The notes under the pieces are model-generated. The model was given only the letters and a program-made list of their open reading frames with translations. It searched no databases and was not told the DNA's origin. Below are positions 9,444 through 17,377 of a stretch of DNA of 64,000 nt, in pieces; within the stretch, counting starts at the first letter, position 1; the number at the start of each line of letters is the position of its first letter. The DNA comes from Acinetobacter amyesii (GTDB lineage: Bacteria > Pseudomonadota > Gammaproteobacteria > Pseudomonadales > Moraxellaceae): assembly GCF_002018365.1 (NCBI RefSeq), contig NZ_MVKX01000001.1, positions 175,178-239,177 of the forward strand, in the 5' to 3' direction. The position numbers were made by a program, and so were the translations under genes.

Positions 9444-9767
9444 ATGCAAAACGAAATTGATGAAGCCTCAACACTTAATACACTAAATAGAATGTCCAAT
9501 GCGGGACTTGATTTAACTCAACCTCGTCTATTTGATTTTCAGCTTTGGTTGCCCAACCAAGGGGCGGCAATTCAAATCTCACAAGAAGTCTTTAATATGG
9601 GTTTTAAAGCGTCGATATATCAAGATGATGAAGATAGGAGTTGGACTTGCGAATGTTCTAAAGTCATTATTCCATCTTTTGAAAATGTAATAGAAATTGA
9701 AAGAAAACTGCATTTTTTGGCGCAAAGTTATGACGGCTATAGTGATGGTTTTGGAACAATGGGCTAA
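9444..9767 (+). CDS. RraB-like (RNase E inhibitor domain) protein
   Basis: This 107-residue acidic protein has the layout of the RraB domain (PF06877): an N-terminal helix, LFDFQLWLPNQGAAIQISQE, a second alpha-beta unit, and the typical end LAQSYDGYSDGFGTMG. In E. coli, RraB binds RNase E and lowers its activity. Similar domains also occur in proteins of unknown function, so an inhibitor role here is only inferred. Start taken at ATG 9444; the upstream 15 codons look like AT-rich leader sequence. It is monocistronic and lies between divergent argC and the convergent metallopeptidase gene. Confidence 0.7.
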   Translation: MQNEIDEASTLNTLNRMSNAGLDLTQPRLFDFQLWLPNQGAAIQISQEVFNMGFKASIYQDDEDRSWTCECSKVIIPSFENVIEIERKLHFLAQSYDGYSDGFGTMG

Positions 9768-9840
9768 GTTTGTTTATATTTTAAATAAATAATTTACTTA
9801 GGCTATTTTTCTAAATGTAATTACCCATCTTAATTGGATG

Positions 9841-10521
9841 TTAGGAAATACCCCACCACCAAGGCATCGGTGTACTTTTTAAAGTTTTCCGATGATCTTT
9901 ATAGTTTGAATCATGCTTCTCCACCTCCTCCCAAAAATTCAGACTATGATCAAAGTGCTTGGTATGTGCCAATTCATGCACTGCCACGTAGCGTGTGATT
10001 TCCTGCGGAAAAAGCACCAAACCACTATTAAGCATAATGTCATGTCTAGCAGAACAGCTCCCCCAGCGAGTTTTGGGCTGACGAATCGAGCACTCACCAT
10101 ATTTCAAGCCTATTTCACTGCTCACTTGCTTTAAATAAATTGGTAAATACTCTTTGGCATAAGTAATCACAAAGCTTTTTAAATATTGCTCAGGCTGCCG
10201 ATCACTGATGAAAAGTAGATGATTTTCTTCATCCAAGATAAATGAATGTTTTTGAACTTTATAAACAATGCTTAGAGGCTGTTCTAAATTGAAAAGTTCT
10301 AATTCTACTGGAAGCGTTTTATCAATCTGCCCTGTTTTTTCCTGCTGCTTCTGCCATGTCTCGATCATCCATTGTTCTGATTGTTTCAGAAAATCTTGCA
10401 CTTGGCGCTGTGTACAAAACTGGGGAACCGTTAATTTAATTTGAGTTGGTTCTACACGCAGTCTTAAGCGTGTGGCACGTAATTTTCGGGTGATTTGAAT
10501 TTCAGGAAGGTTTGAAGTCAT
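9841..10521 (-). CDS. YgjP-type (DUF45) zinc metallopeptidase
   Basis: A 226-residue protein of the YgjP/DUF45 family, related to the SprT and WLM metallopeptidases. The zinc motif HELAHTKHFDHSLNFW (HExxH with a third H downstream) and the preceding TRWGSCSARHDIMLNSGLVL segment are diagnostic. No signal peptide or membrane helix is visible, so it should be cytoplasmic. Substrate unknown. The ATG at 10521 begins MTSNLPEIQITRKLRATRLR. An inverted-repeat element lies between it and rpiA, which is upstream on the same strand. Confidence 0.88.
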   Translation of the reverse strand: MTSNLPEIQITRKLRATRLRLRVEPTQIKLTVPQFCTQRQVQDFLKQSEQWMIETWQKQQEKTGQIDKTLPVELELFNLEQPLSIVYKVQKHSFILDEENHLLFISDRQPEQYLKSFVITYAKEYLPIYLKQVSSEIGLKYGECSIRQPKTRWGSCSARHDIMLNSGLVLFPQEITRYVAVHELAHTKHFDHSLNFWEEVEKHDSNYKDHRKTLKSTPMPWWWGIS

Positions 10522-10590
10522 TTATTTTTTTATTAAAAGCTTTTAAACAATGCATAAATTGAATTTTAAGCAGTTTTCAAAAAGTATATT

Positions 10591-10679
10591 GGGGGTTCCT
10601 TCTCCCTCTGGGAGAAGGTTAGGATGAGGAAGCTATTAAAAAGAAACCTCTCCCTAACCCTCTCCTAAAAGGAGAGGGA
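10591..10679. repeat. Intergenic inverted-repeat element (pyrimidine/purine hairpins), copy A
   Basis: Two hairpins, CCTTCTCCC/GGGAGAAGG (10598-10606, 10610-10618) and CCCTCTCC/GGAGAGGG (10658-10665, 10671-10678), flank arms GGTTAGGATGAGG and CCTCTCCCTAACC that can pair with each other. The whole 90 bp is therefore an imperfect long palindrome. It lies between two minus-strand genes. A related element sits at 62886-62982. This looks like a REP- or MITE-type dispersed repeat with no coding potential. Confidence 0.75.
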
Positions 10680-10691
10680 AATATTAGCCTA

Positions 10692-11363
10692 TTAAACCGC
10701 AGTACGCTCTTCAATACCGTTATCAGTTGCAACAACAGCAATATCCGCTTTGTTCAAAGCAAAGATGCCGTTACACACTACACCCGGAATGTCATTCAAA
10801 GTCTTTTCAAGCTCTAATGCATTTAAGATATTTAAGTTGTGTACGTCTAAAATTACGTTACCGTTATCTGTAACTACGCCTTCACGGTACACAGGGTCAC
10901 CGCCTAAAGAAACGATTTTACGTGCCACAGCAGAACGTGCCATTGGAATCACTTCTACAGGAAGCGGAAATTCACGTGCCAACTGATCAACCCATTTAGA
11001 ATCATCTACGATACAAACGAATTTTTTCGCAATTGATGCAACGATTTTTTCACGAGTCAACGCAGCACCGCCGCCTTTAATCATGTGCATATGACGGTCA
11101 ATTTCATCCGCGCCATCCACATAGGCATCTAAACCGCCAACGTGGTTCATATCAACCACTTCAATGCCTAATTTTTTCAAACGTTGTGCAGTTGCTTCAG
11201 AACTGGCAACCGCTGCTTCGAGTTGAAGCTCTGGCAATAATTCGATGAGGAAGTTCACAGTACTTCCTGTACCAACACCCAAAATACCGCCCTTTGGCAA
11301 ATGCTTTAACGCAGCTTTTGCGGCAGCTTGTTTCTTTTCATCTTGGGTAGCATACAGACTCAT
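10692..11363 (-). CDS. rpiA: Ribose-5-phosphate isomerase A
   Basis: This 223-residue cytoplasmic enzyme interconverts ribose 5-phosphate and ribulose 5-phosphate in the pentose phosphate pathway. The family motifs are intact: [18 protein letters not shown] (phosphate loop), [25 protein letters not shown] (catalytic Asp, Glu and Lys) and the [11 protein letters not shown] segment. Length matches E. coli RpiA (219). I prefer ATG 11363 ([10 protein letters not shown]) to the TTG four codons upstream. It is divergent from ilvA with about 107 bp between starts. Confidence 0.95.
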   Translation of the reverse strand: MSLYATQDEKKQAAAKAALKHLPKGGILGVGTGSTVNFLIELLPELQLEAAVASSEATAQRLKKLGIEVVDMNHVGGLDAYVDGADEIDRHMHMIKGGGAALTREKIVASIAKKFVCIVDDSKWVDQLAREFPLPVEVIPMARSAVARKIVSLGGDPVYREGVVTDNGNVILDVHNLNILNALELEKTLNDIPGVVCNGIFALNKADIAVVATDNGIEERTAV

Positions 11364-11470
11364 AACTTGGCTCAACTATTTTTTGACATTTGTTACTGAT
11401 TTTACAGCCCAAATGTACGGGTGTTTGTTACAATGAACGCCTATTTTAAACTGTTAGATGGAAAATTAAC

Positions 11471-13009
11471 ATGCTGTCTCGTTTGGTTCGACAAATATTA
11501 CAGGCAACGGTCTATGACGTTGCAATCGAAACCCCACTCGAAGCAGCGCCACGAATTAGTGAAAAACTAAACAATAACATTCGCTTTAAACGCGAAGATT
11601 TACAACCTGTCTTTTCTTTCAAGCTACGCGGTGCCTACAACCGTATTAGTCAATTACCGAAATCTCAGTTGGAACGTGGCGTTATTACTGCTTCTGCAGG
11701 TAACCATGCTCAAGGCGTGGCTTTATCTGGTAAAAAGTTAGGTATTCGCGCCATTATTGTTATGCCTAAAACCACACCAGACATTAAAGTACAAGCGGTT
11801 AAACGCTTAGGCGGTGAAGTAGTTCTGCATGGCGATTCTTTTGACGTAGCCAATAAATACGCAATCCAATGTGCAAAAGATGAAGGGATGACCTTTATTC
11901 CACCTTATGACGACGAACTCGTTATGGCCGGTCAAGGAACCATTGCCAACGAAATTTTGCGTCAATGGCGTGATGTGGACTACGTATTCGTTGCTGTAGG
12001 CGGTGGCGGTCTCATTGCCGGTGTAGCCGCTTACTTAGGTGATGTGGCACCGCATGTTAAAGTCATTCCAGTTGAATATGATGAATCTGCATGTTTAAAA
12101 GCAGCCTTTGAAGCCAATGAACGTGTCATTCTGCCATCTGTAGGTTTATTTGCCGACGGTACAGCAGTTGCACAAATTGGTGAAAAACCATTTGAAGTGA
12201 TTCAGCTACAAAAATCAGATAACTCAGGCCCAATTGTTGAGCGTGACGTTATTTTGGTGAATACAGATGAAATCTGTGCAGCAATTAAAGATACTTTTGA
12301 TGAATGCCGCAGCATTGTAGAACCATCAGGTGCGATGGCGCTTGCAGGAATCAAGAAATATGTAGCTGAGCATGGTCTAGAAGGCAAAAATATGGTGTCG
12401 ATTGTATGCGGCGCCAATATGAACTTTGACCGTCTGCGCTACATTGCGGAACGTACAGAACTCGGTGAACGCAAAGAAGCGATCTTTGCTGTGACCATTC
12501 CAGAAGAAAAAGGTTCATTCCTTCAATTCTGCCGCGCACTACAAGGCCGTAACATCACTGAATTTAACTACCGTGCAAGTAACTCAAGTGCCGCTCAAGT
12601 GTTTGTGGGTATTAGTCTAAAAAATGGCGAAAAAGAACGTCAGGAAATTTTTGAAACTTTAAAATTCCAATACGATGTAGACGATCTTTCTGATGATGAA
12701 GTGGCTAAGCTTCATATCCGTTATTTGATTGGCGGTCATGCCGATATTGAAAATGAACGCCTATTCCGTGTGGAATTCCCTGAACGTCCGGGCGCATTGC
12801 TGACTTTCTTAGAACGTCTTGGCCCGACCCATAACATCACCCTATTCCATTACCGTAACCACGGTGCTGCAGAAGGTCGTGTATTGGTGGGTATGGAAGC
12901 AACGGATGCCAAACAAAACCCAGATGGTTTAATTGAAACATTGGAAAATATTACCTACCCATATGTTGAGATTACCAATAACCTCGGTTATCAACGTTTC
13001 TTGAAATAA
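11471..13009 (+). CDS. ilvA: Threonine ammonia-lyase, biosynthetic
   Basis: The 512-residue PLP enzyme deaminates threonine to 2-oxobutanoate, the first step of isoleucine synthesis. The PLP lysine is in FKREDLQPVFSFKLRGAYNR, the Asn-containing SAGNHAQGVAL loop binds substrate, and GGGGLIAGVA binds the phosphate. Two ACT-like regulatory domains follow residue 330 (FAVTIPEEKGSFLQFCRAL and RVEFPERPGALLTFLERL), as in the isoleucine-inhibited biosynthetic form. Length equals the E. coli enzyme (514) closely. Monocistronic with a terminator after it. Confidence 0.96.
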   Translation: MLSRLVRQILQATVYDVAIETPLEAAPRISEKLNNNIRFKREDLQPVFSFKLRGAYNRISQLPKSQLERGVITASAGNHAQGVALSGKKLGIRAIIVMPKTTPDIKVQAVKRLGGEVVLHGDSFDVANKYAIQCAKDEGMTFIPPYDDELVMAGQGTIANEILRQWRDVDYVFVAVGGGGLIAGVAAYLGDVAPHVKVIPVEYDESACLKAAFEANERVILPSVGLFADGTAVAQIGEKPFEVIQLQKSDNSGPIVERDVILVNTDEICAAIKDTFDECRSIVEPSGAMALAGIKKYVAEHGLEGKNMVSIVCGANMNFDRLRYIAERTELGERKEAIFAVTIPEEKGSFLQFCRALQGRNITEFNYRASNSSAAQVFVGISLKNGEKERQEIFETLKFQYDVDDLSDDEVAKLHIRYLIGGHADIENERLFRVEFPERPGALLTFLERLGPTHNITLFHYRNHGAAEGRVLVGMEATDAKQNPDGLIETLENITYPYVEITNNLGYQRFLK

Positions 13010-13025
13010 ATAAAACGTCTATATG

Positions 13026-13054
13026 AAAGCTGGGATCTAGGTTCCAGCTTTTTT
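13026..13054 (+). terminator. Terminator of ilvA
   Basis: AAAGCTGG (13026-13033) pairs with CCAGCTTT (13044-13051), followed by further T residues. It directly follows ilvA. Confidence 0.85.
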
Positions 13055-13182
13055 ATTTGCATCAATTCTTTTCTGCATCAAAATAAACATATTCATCAAT
13101 TTAATTCATCAACGCTGTCATTGTTGTTAAATTCTCCACGCCCTATAATCCATTGAAAATAAAACAAAATGGATAATTAAAA

Positions 13183-13671
13183 TTGAATATTTATGCCTTA
13201 TTTATGATCGCCATTGTGGGTTTAGGTGGATATTTTTATGCATATCCGGCTTATCAACTTAAGCAAGAGGAAGATAAGATTCGTCAAAGTATGAAACAAA
13301 TTCCAAATCAGTCCTGTACGCAAAATCTAGAATATATTTACGGCTATACCGCGCAGGCTGAAATGCTGAATCAATATCCAAATTATATTGTATATATTCG
13401 CTTTGATGAGCTAAATGATCAAACCGCTCCAGAACCTGTTCAAGCCATCATCCGTGAATTTTCATGCGATGGCTTAAACCGTTTAAAGAAAAATTCCGAG
13501 CTTGTTCGTAAAGCCACTCTAAATGTCATTAAAGAAGATCAACATCAATTTCAATATATTCTAAAAAATAAACTAGGCTATGAAATTTTTAAATACCAAC
13601 AAGTTATGGATAATTGCCCCAATATTGCTGAACTTTATGCCTATCAAAATGCTGAAGAAATTAAAAATTAG
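13183..13671 (+). CDS. Hypothetical protein with N-terminal membrane helix
   Basis: I do not recognise this 162-residue protein. The frame starts at TTG 13183 with a GGA at proper distance; an ATG seven codons later is the other option. Residues 3-22 (IYALFMIAIVGLGGYFYAYP) form a hydrophobic helix that could be a signal anchor. The remainder is polar, with single cysteines in SCTQNLEYI, FSCDGLNRL and DNCPNIAEL, so a periplasmic disulfide-bonded domain is possible. It lies between ilvA and the K+ uptake genes with its own gap on each side. Confidence 0.6.
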   Translation: MNIYALFMIAIVGLGGYFYAYPAYQLKQEEDKIRQSMKQIPNQSCTQNLEYIYGYTAQAEMLNQYPNYIVYIRFDELNDQTAPEPVQAIIREFSCDGLNRLKKNSELVRKATLNVIKEDQHQFQYILKNKLGYEIFKYQQVMDNCPNIAELYAYQNAEEIKN

Positions 13672-13775
13672 AGCTTTTCGGTTTAGATGGATTATGTAAA
13701 TTTTCATAGCCGCTCTAGGCTGAACAAGCTAACATCAACATATTCAATAACTTTAGAATAATTTAGGAATACGGC

Positions 13776-14435
13776 ATGGCTCAATTCGCTGTGATTGGCT
13801 TAGGAAGTTTTGGCGCAACTGTAGCTACTGAACTCATGGGTTTAAAACACGATGTCATTGGAATCGATAGCAACAAAAAGTTTGTTGAAAGTATTTCGGA
13901 CCAACTGACCCATGCAGTGATTGCTGATGCAACAGATGAGCACGTTTTACAAGAACTCAATATTCAAAACTGTGAAGCCGTCGTTGTTGCGATTGGTGAA
14001 GATATTGAAGCCAGCATCTTATGTGTGCTCCATCTTAAAAACATGGGGATCAACAAAATTTGGGCCAAAGCCAAGTCCAAAGCACATCACATGATTTTAA
14101 CCCATTTAGGCATCAGCAAAATCATCCATCCTGAAGAAGATATGGGTGTCCGTGTTGCACAGTCACTGAGTTATCCAATGGTGAGCCGCTACATGGTGCT
14201 CGAAGATGATCATTATTTGGTGAAAGTTGAAATTAAAGAATCACAACAAGGCACGCGTTTAAATCAAATAATGGATCATGTCCCTGAAGTGAAGACGATT
14301 TTGCATAAACGTGGCACCGAGCTTCAATATAGTTTAGATCCAAACCTGATTTTACAAACAGGCGATATTTTAGTGGTTGAAGGTTTACTCGAACATTTAC
14401 GTCGACTGGCTAAACACTTTAAAGCAACTTTGTAA
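13776..14435 (+). CDS. Potassium uptake regulatory subunit, TrkA/KtrA family
   Basis: The 219-residue cytoplasmic protein has one RCK-N Rossmann domain (AVIGLGSFGATVATEL, nucleotide loop; acidic switch in VIGID) and one RCK-C domain in the last 80 residues (YLVKVEIKESQQGTRLNQIM, TGDILVVEGLLEHLRRL). Single RCK-N/RCK-C length is characteristic of KtrA, not of the doubled TrkA. It gates its membrane partner, encoded 52 nt downstream, in response to nucleotides. The call KtrA rests on size and neighbour. Confidence 0.88.
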   Translation: MAQFAVIGLGSFGATVATELMGLKHDVIGIDSNKKFVESISDQLTHAVIADATDEHVLQELNIQNCEAVVVAIGEDIEASILCVLHLKNMGINKIWAKAKSKAHHMILTHLGISKIIHPEEDMGVRVAQSLSYPMVSRYMVLEDDHYLVKVEIKESQQGTRLNQIMDHVPEVKTILHKRGTELQYSLDPNLILQTGDILVVEGLLEHLRRLAKHFKATL

Positions 14436-14487
14436 TCAGCGTCGTGCTCCTTTTGTACATAATCACGCAAGATGACAGTAGAAAAAC

Positions 14488-15825
14488 ATGAAACTGCACA
14501 ATAAACAGCGTAATACCATTAATCTCAGTCCACCCAGTATTTTGGCATTGGGTTTTCTTGGGCTTATTATCATTGGCACCTTGCTGTTAAAACTCCCTTA
14601 TTCACATCATGGCGATTTAAGTTGGATCAATGCCCTCTTTACAGCGACCTCTGCCGTAACCATTACAGGACTTTCAGTTGTGAATGTCGGCGAAGCCTAT
14701 ACTGTGTTTGGTAAAGTCGTGATTATGGGTTTACTACAATGCGGCGGCCTCGGCTTTATGACCTTTGCGATATTGGCCGCTATGAGTTTGTCCCCTAAAA
14801 TTGGGCTAAAACAACAAATTATGGCTCAAGAAACCATTGGACAGACCAGCCTTGCCAAAGTGACCATGACTATTAAAGGCGTACTGCTGTATTCACTATT
14901 TTTTGAAATGGTAGGTACGGTAATTTTGACCATCGCTTGGATGCAAGAATACAATTTTAACCAGGCCCTGTTTTATGCTGCCTTTTATAGTGTTTCTGCA
15001 TTTAATAATGGTGGATTTTCACTATTTCCCAATAGTTTAATGAGCTTTGCTGACCGTTATTTCATTACGTTTACCATTAGTATGCTTTACATCATTGGTG
15101 GTATCGGCTTTTTGGTACTGATGGACATTAAGCGCAATAAAAGTTGGAAAAAACTCAGCACCAATAGCAAACTGATTTTATCGACTATTGCGGGTTTAAA
15201 TGTCTTTGCCTTCATCACCATTTGGTTATTAGAAGCCAATAATGCTGCTACCTTAGCTACGATGTCACTTGGTGACCAAGCCCTCAACGCGTGGTTCCAT
15301 GCAACGGTTCCGCGCTCTTCGGGTTTTAACAGCTTACCCATGGAAAGCATGAGCGATGCGTCCTCACTGATCACGATGTTATTAATGTTTATTGGTGGTG
15401 GTTCTCTCAGTACAGCTGGTGGCATCAAAGTCGGGACGTTTATTATTGTTGTACTCAGTGTGGTCAGTTTTTTAAGACGTGAAGATGAACTGCGTGTGTT
15501 TAACCACTCTGTTTCAGAAAAAACCACCTTCAAAGCATTAGCGGTGATTTTCATTACAGTGACGTTGATATTCATTGGTTTTTTCAGTCTATTACTACTC
15601 GAACCTGACAAACGCTTTTTAGACTTACTCTTTGAAGCAGTGTCCGCTGCCTGTACAGTAGGCCTATCTCGTGGCATCACCAGTGACTTACAACCTGCCA
15701 GTTTAGTCGCCCTAATGTTATTGATGTTCGCAGGCCGTCTTGGACCCTTAACACTGGCTTATCTGATTGCCACACCGAAGAAGAGTCGCTTAAAACACCC
15801 GCCTTCTGAGATTCAGATTGGTTGA
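14488..15825 (+). CDS. Potassium uptake channel subunit, TrkH/KtrB family
   Basis: A 445-residue integral membrane protein with about eight to ten hydrophobic stretches and the four degenerate P-loops of the TrkH/KtrB superfamily. Selectivity-filter-like segments are TATSAVTITGLSV, SAFNNGGFSLFP, TVPRSSGFNSLP and SAACTVGLSRGITSDL, each with a conserved glycine. Length fits KtrB (about 440-450) better than TrkH (483). It brings in K+, probably driven or gated by Na+, together with the KtrA-like subunit encoded just upstream. A terminator follows. Confidence 0.9.
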   Translation: MKLHNKQRNTINLSPPSILALGFLGLIIIGTLLLKLPYSHHGDLSWINALFTATSAVTITGLSVVNVGEAYTVFGKVVIMGLLQCGGLGFMTFAILAAMSLSPKIGLKQQIMAQETIGQTSLAKVTMTIKGVLLYSLFFEMVGTVILTIAWMQEYNFNQALFYAAFYSVSAFNNGGFSLFPNSLMSFADRYFITFTISMLYIIGGIGFLVLMDIKRNKSWKKLSTNSKLILSTIAGLNVFAFITIWLLEANNAATLATMSLGDQALNAWFHATVPRSSGFNSLPMESMSDASSLITMLLMFIGGGSLSTAGGIKVGTFIIVVLSVVSFLRREDELRVFNHSVSEKTTFKALAVIFITVTLIFIGFFSLLLLEPDKRFLDLLFEAVSAACTVGLSRGITSDLQPASLVALMLLMFAGRLGPLTLAYLIATPKKSRLKHPPSEIQIG

Positions 15826-15851
15826 TTTGTACATTTTCTCACAGTCATAAA

Positions 15852-15877
15852 AAACCACGCCTTAGCGTGGTTTTTTT
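15852..15877 (+). terminator. Terminator of the ktr-like operon
   Basis: AAACCACGC (15852-15860), loop CTTA, GCGTGGTTT (15865-15873), then more T. A perfect stem with a T tail. Confidence 0.92.
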
Positions 15878-15880
15878 ATT

Positions 15881-16100
15881 TACTGATGTTACATAGTAAC
15901 ATCAGTAGCGTAATTTGATTCAAATGAAAGAACGATACGCGGTAAGGTCATCCGCAAGTGTTTGAGACAGGATGACTTCTAATCAAAAATGTTTTTGCGA
16001 TACTTTAAATAAATAGACGCTAGAGAGCGAGTTTTGCGGATGACAATGGTTTTGGGTACTTTTGCCGAAACAAAAGTACCTCCAGCCGAAGGCTAATCCC
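15881..16100. repeat. Composite intergenic repeat element (several hairpins)
   Basis: This 375-bp gap holds no gene. It carries, in order: a perfect 12-bp inverted repeat TACTGATGTTAC/GTAACATCAGTA (15881-15892, 15896-15907); GTCATCCGCAA (15947-15957) matched by its exact reverse complement TTGCGGATGAC (16034-16044); and GGTACTTTTG/CAAAAGTACC (16055-16064, 16071-16080) with a CCGAAA loop. The 15940-16100 part resembles a dispersed intergenic repeat. The last 100 bp before pldA show no further structure that I can see. Confidence 0.6.
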
Positions 16101-16201
16101 TTTATTCAATCCCTAGATATAAGACTCCGTCGATTAGACTTAAAAGCATCTTAAAAATGCGAAATTACTTTTACGTCCGTAAATTAATTATTGAGCAATC
16201 A

Positions 16202-17359
16202 TTAAAACCAATTCATTAATGACACACCGACACCGACATAGGTTGCACGATGGTTATAGTCAATCAGGCTTTCACCATAACCATCAAACAATTGAACTGT
16301 ACCGCGCAATTTACCATTGATTGGGAAAGTCCAATCAAACTGCACAGCGCCATGTGAATCATCACCACCTTTCAGTGAATGACGTAACATCAAACTAAAG
16401 TCATGATCTTTATGACGATAAAATGCTGTTAAATCCCCACGTCCCACATAATCGGTAATATCAGGGTTGTTATCATCTTTGGTATCTTCTTCGAAACGAT
16501 ACCAAGGACGTAACATCAGTGCAAAATTGTCACGTTCAAATCCTAGATTTAACATGACACGGTTCCAACTCCGCGATAAGGGATCAGAACGCCCATTAGA
16601 CTGATGGTTAAAGGTTAAGCCTAGCATACGCCAGTTCAAACCCAACAGTTCATAGTTGGTACGAAAAACCAGACTGGCTTCAGGCTCATAGTTGGTTTCA
16701 CGGAATGGTCGTGATTCGTCTTCGTTATAGACTTGCCAACGAGAAGACTGGGTATAGCCCAACCAGATATCACCATTATCACCAAATAAGTTTTCAACAG
16801 CTTTGGTTTTTAATGACAATTGGAACTTGGCTTCCATCGATTTCAGGTTTTGTTCCTGATCGGCTTGTACCGTGTTGTTTTCATTCGGGCTTGATGGACG
16901 TTCATTTTTATCCGAAGTCCAGTATCCCGGCATTAAATACACAGGTTGATAACCACGAATATTCCACGTCCCCAATTTACTTTCTGGAGAAAGCTCCCAA
17001 CGACTATCCAATAATGAAAGATTTGGATTGAGGTTCGGTGCTTCTACAGCGAATAAACGGTCCGTAAACGCATGACTGACTTTTTCTTTGAAGGTTAGCT
17101 TTTCAGTCGGTTCCGGCTTAATTTCTTGTGCGGCTTGACGCTCAGAAACCAACATTTCTTTTTCAGCAGGTTGCACTTTAAACAAAGCGTCATAACACGA
17201 TAATCGCTCTGCATTTGACTCAAGTGCCACACATGCTTCTGCGGTTGCAGGCTTTGCAGCCACTTCCGCATTTTGTGCATTTACAGTACTGACATACATT
17301 GAACTGAGCGCAATGAGGCTCAGTTGCAATGTCGTACGCTCAAGAGATTTGAACGCCAT
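16202..17359 (-). CDS. pldA: Outer-membrane phospholipase A
   Basis: The 385-residue OMPLA-type beta-barrel hydrolyses phospholipids that reach the outer leaflet. A signal peptide is cleaved near VNA/Q (residue 28). The barrel carries the family hallmarks YTQSSRWQVYNEDESRPFRE and TFNHQSNGRSDPLSRSWNR, with catalytic His252 and Ser254. It is about 95 residues longer than E. coli PldA, with an N-terminal extension holding a Cys43-Cys55 pair in a RLSCYD motif. The protein ends in Phe, as expected for BAM substrates. PreP-like peptidase gene lies 18 nt upstream, suggesting co-transcription. Confidence 0.93.
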   Translation of the reverse strand: MAFKSLERTTLQLSLIALSSMYVSTVNAQNAEVAAKPATAEACVALESNAERLSCYDALFKVQPAEKEMLVSERQAAQEIKPEPTEKLTFKEKVSHAFTDRLFAVEAPNLNPNLSLLDSRWELSPESKLGTWNIRGYQPVYLMPGYWTSDKNERPSSPNENNTVQADQEQNLKSMEAKFQLSLKTKAVENLFGDNGDIWLGYTQSSRWQVYNEDESRPFRETNYEPEASLVFRTNYELLGLNWRMLGLTFNHQSNGRSDPLSRSWNRVMLNLGFERDNFALMLRPWYRFEEDTKDDNNPDITDYVGRGDLTAFYRHKDHDFSLMLRHSLKGGDDSHGAVQFDWTFPINGKLRGTVQLFDGYGESLIDYNHRATYVGVGVSLMNWF

Positions 17360-17377
17360 AAAAACCCCTTTTTTATT

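Noticed and set aside
10591..10679. Inverted-repeat element as a CRISPR array
   Set aside because: There are only two non-identical hairpins that face each other, with no regular spacing or unique spacers, and no cas genes are present.
15087..15680. 197-codon minus-strand frame within the ktrB-like gene
   Set aside because: It is rich in Ser/Thr/Pro/Lys with no recognisable motif, and the plus-strand frame has clear P-loop motifs of a K+ channel. Antisense shadow.
16055..16080. GGTACTTTTG/CAAAAGTACC hairpin as a rho-independent terminator
   Set aside because: No T run follows on either strand, the loop is six bases, and a proper terminator for the ktr-like genes is already at 15852-15877.
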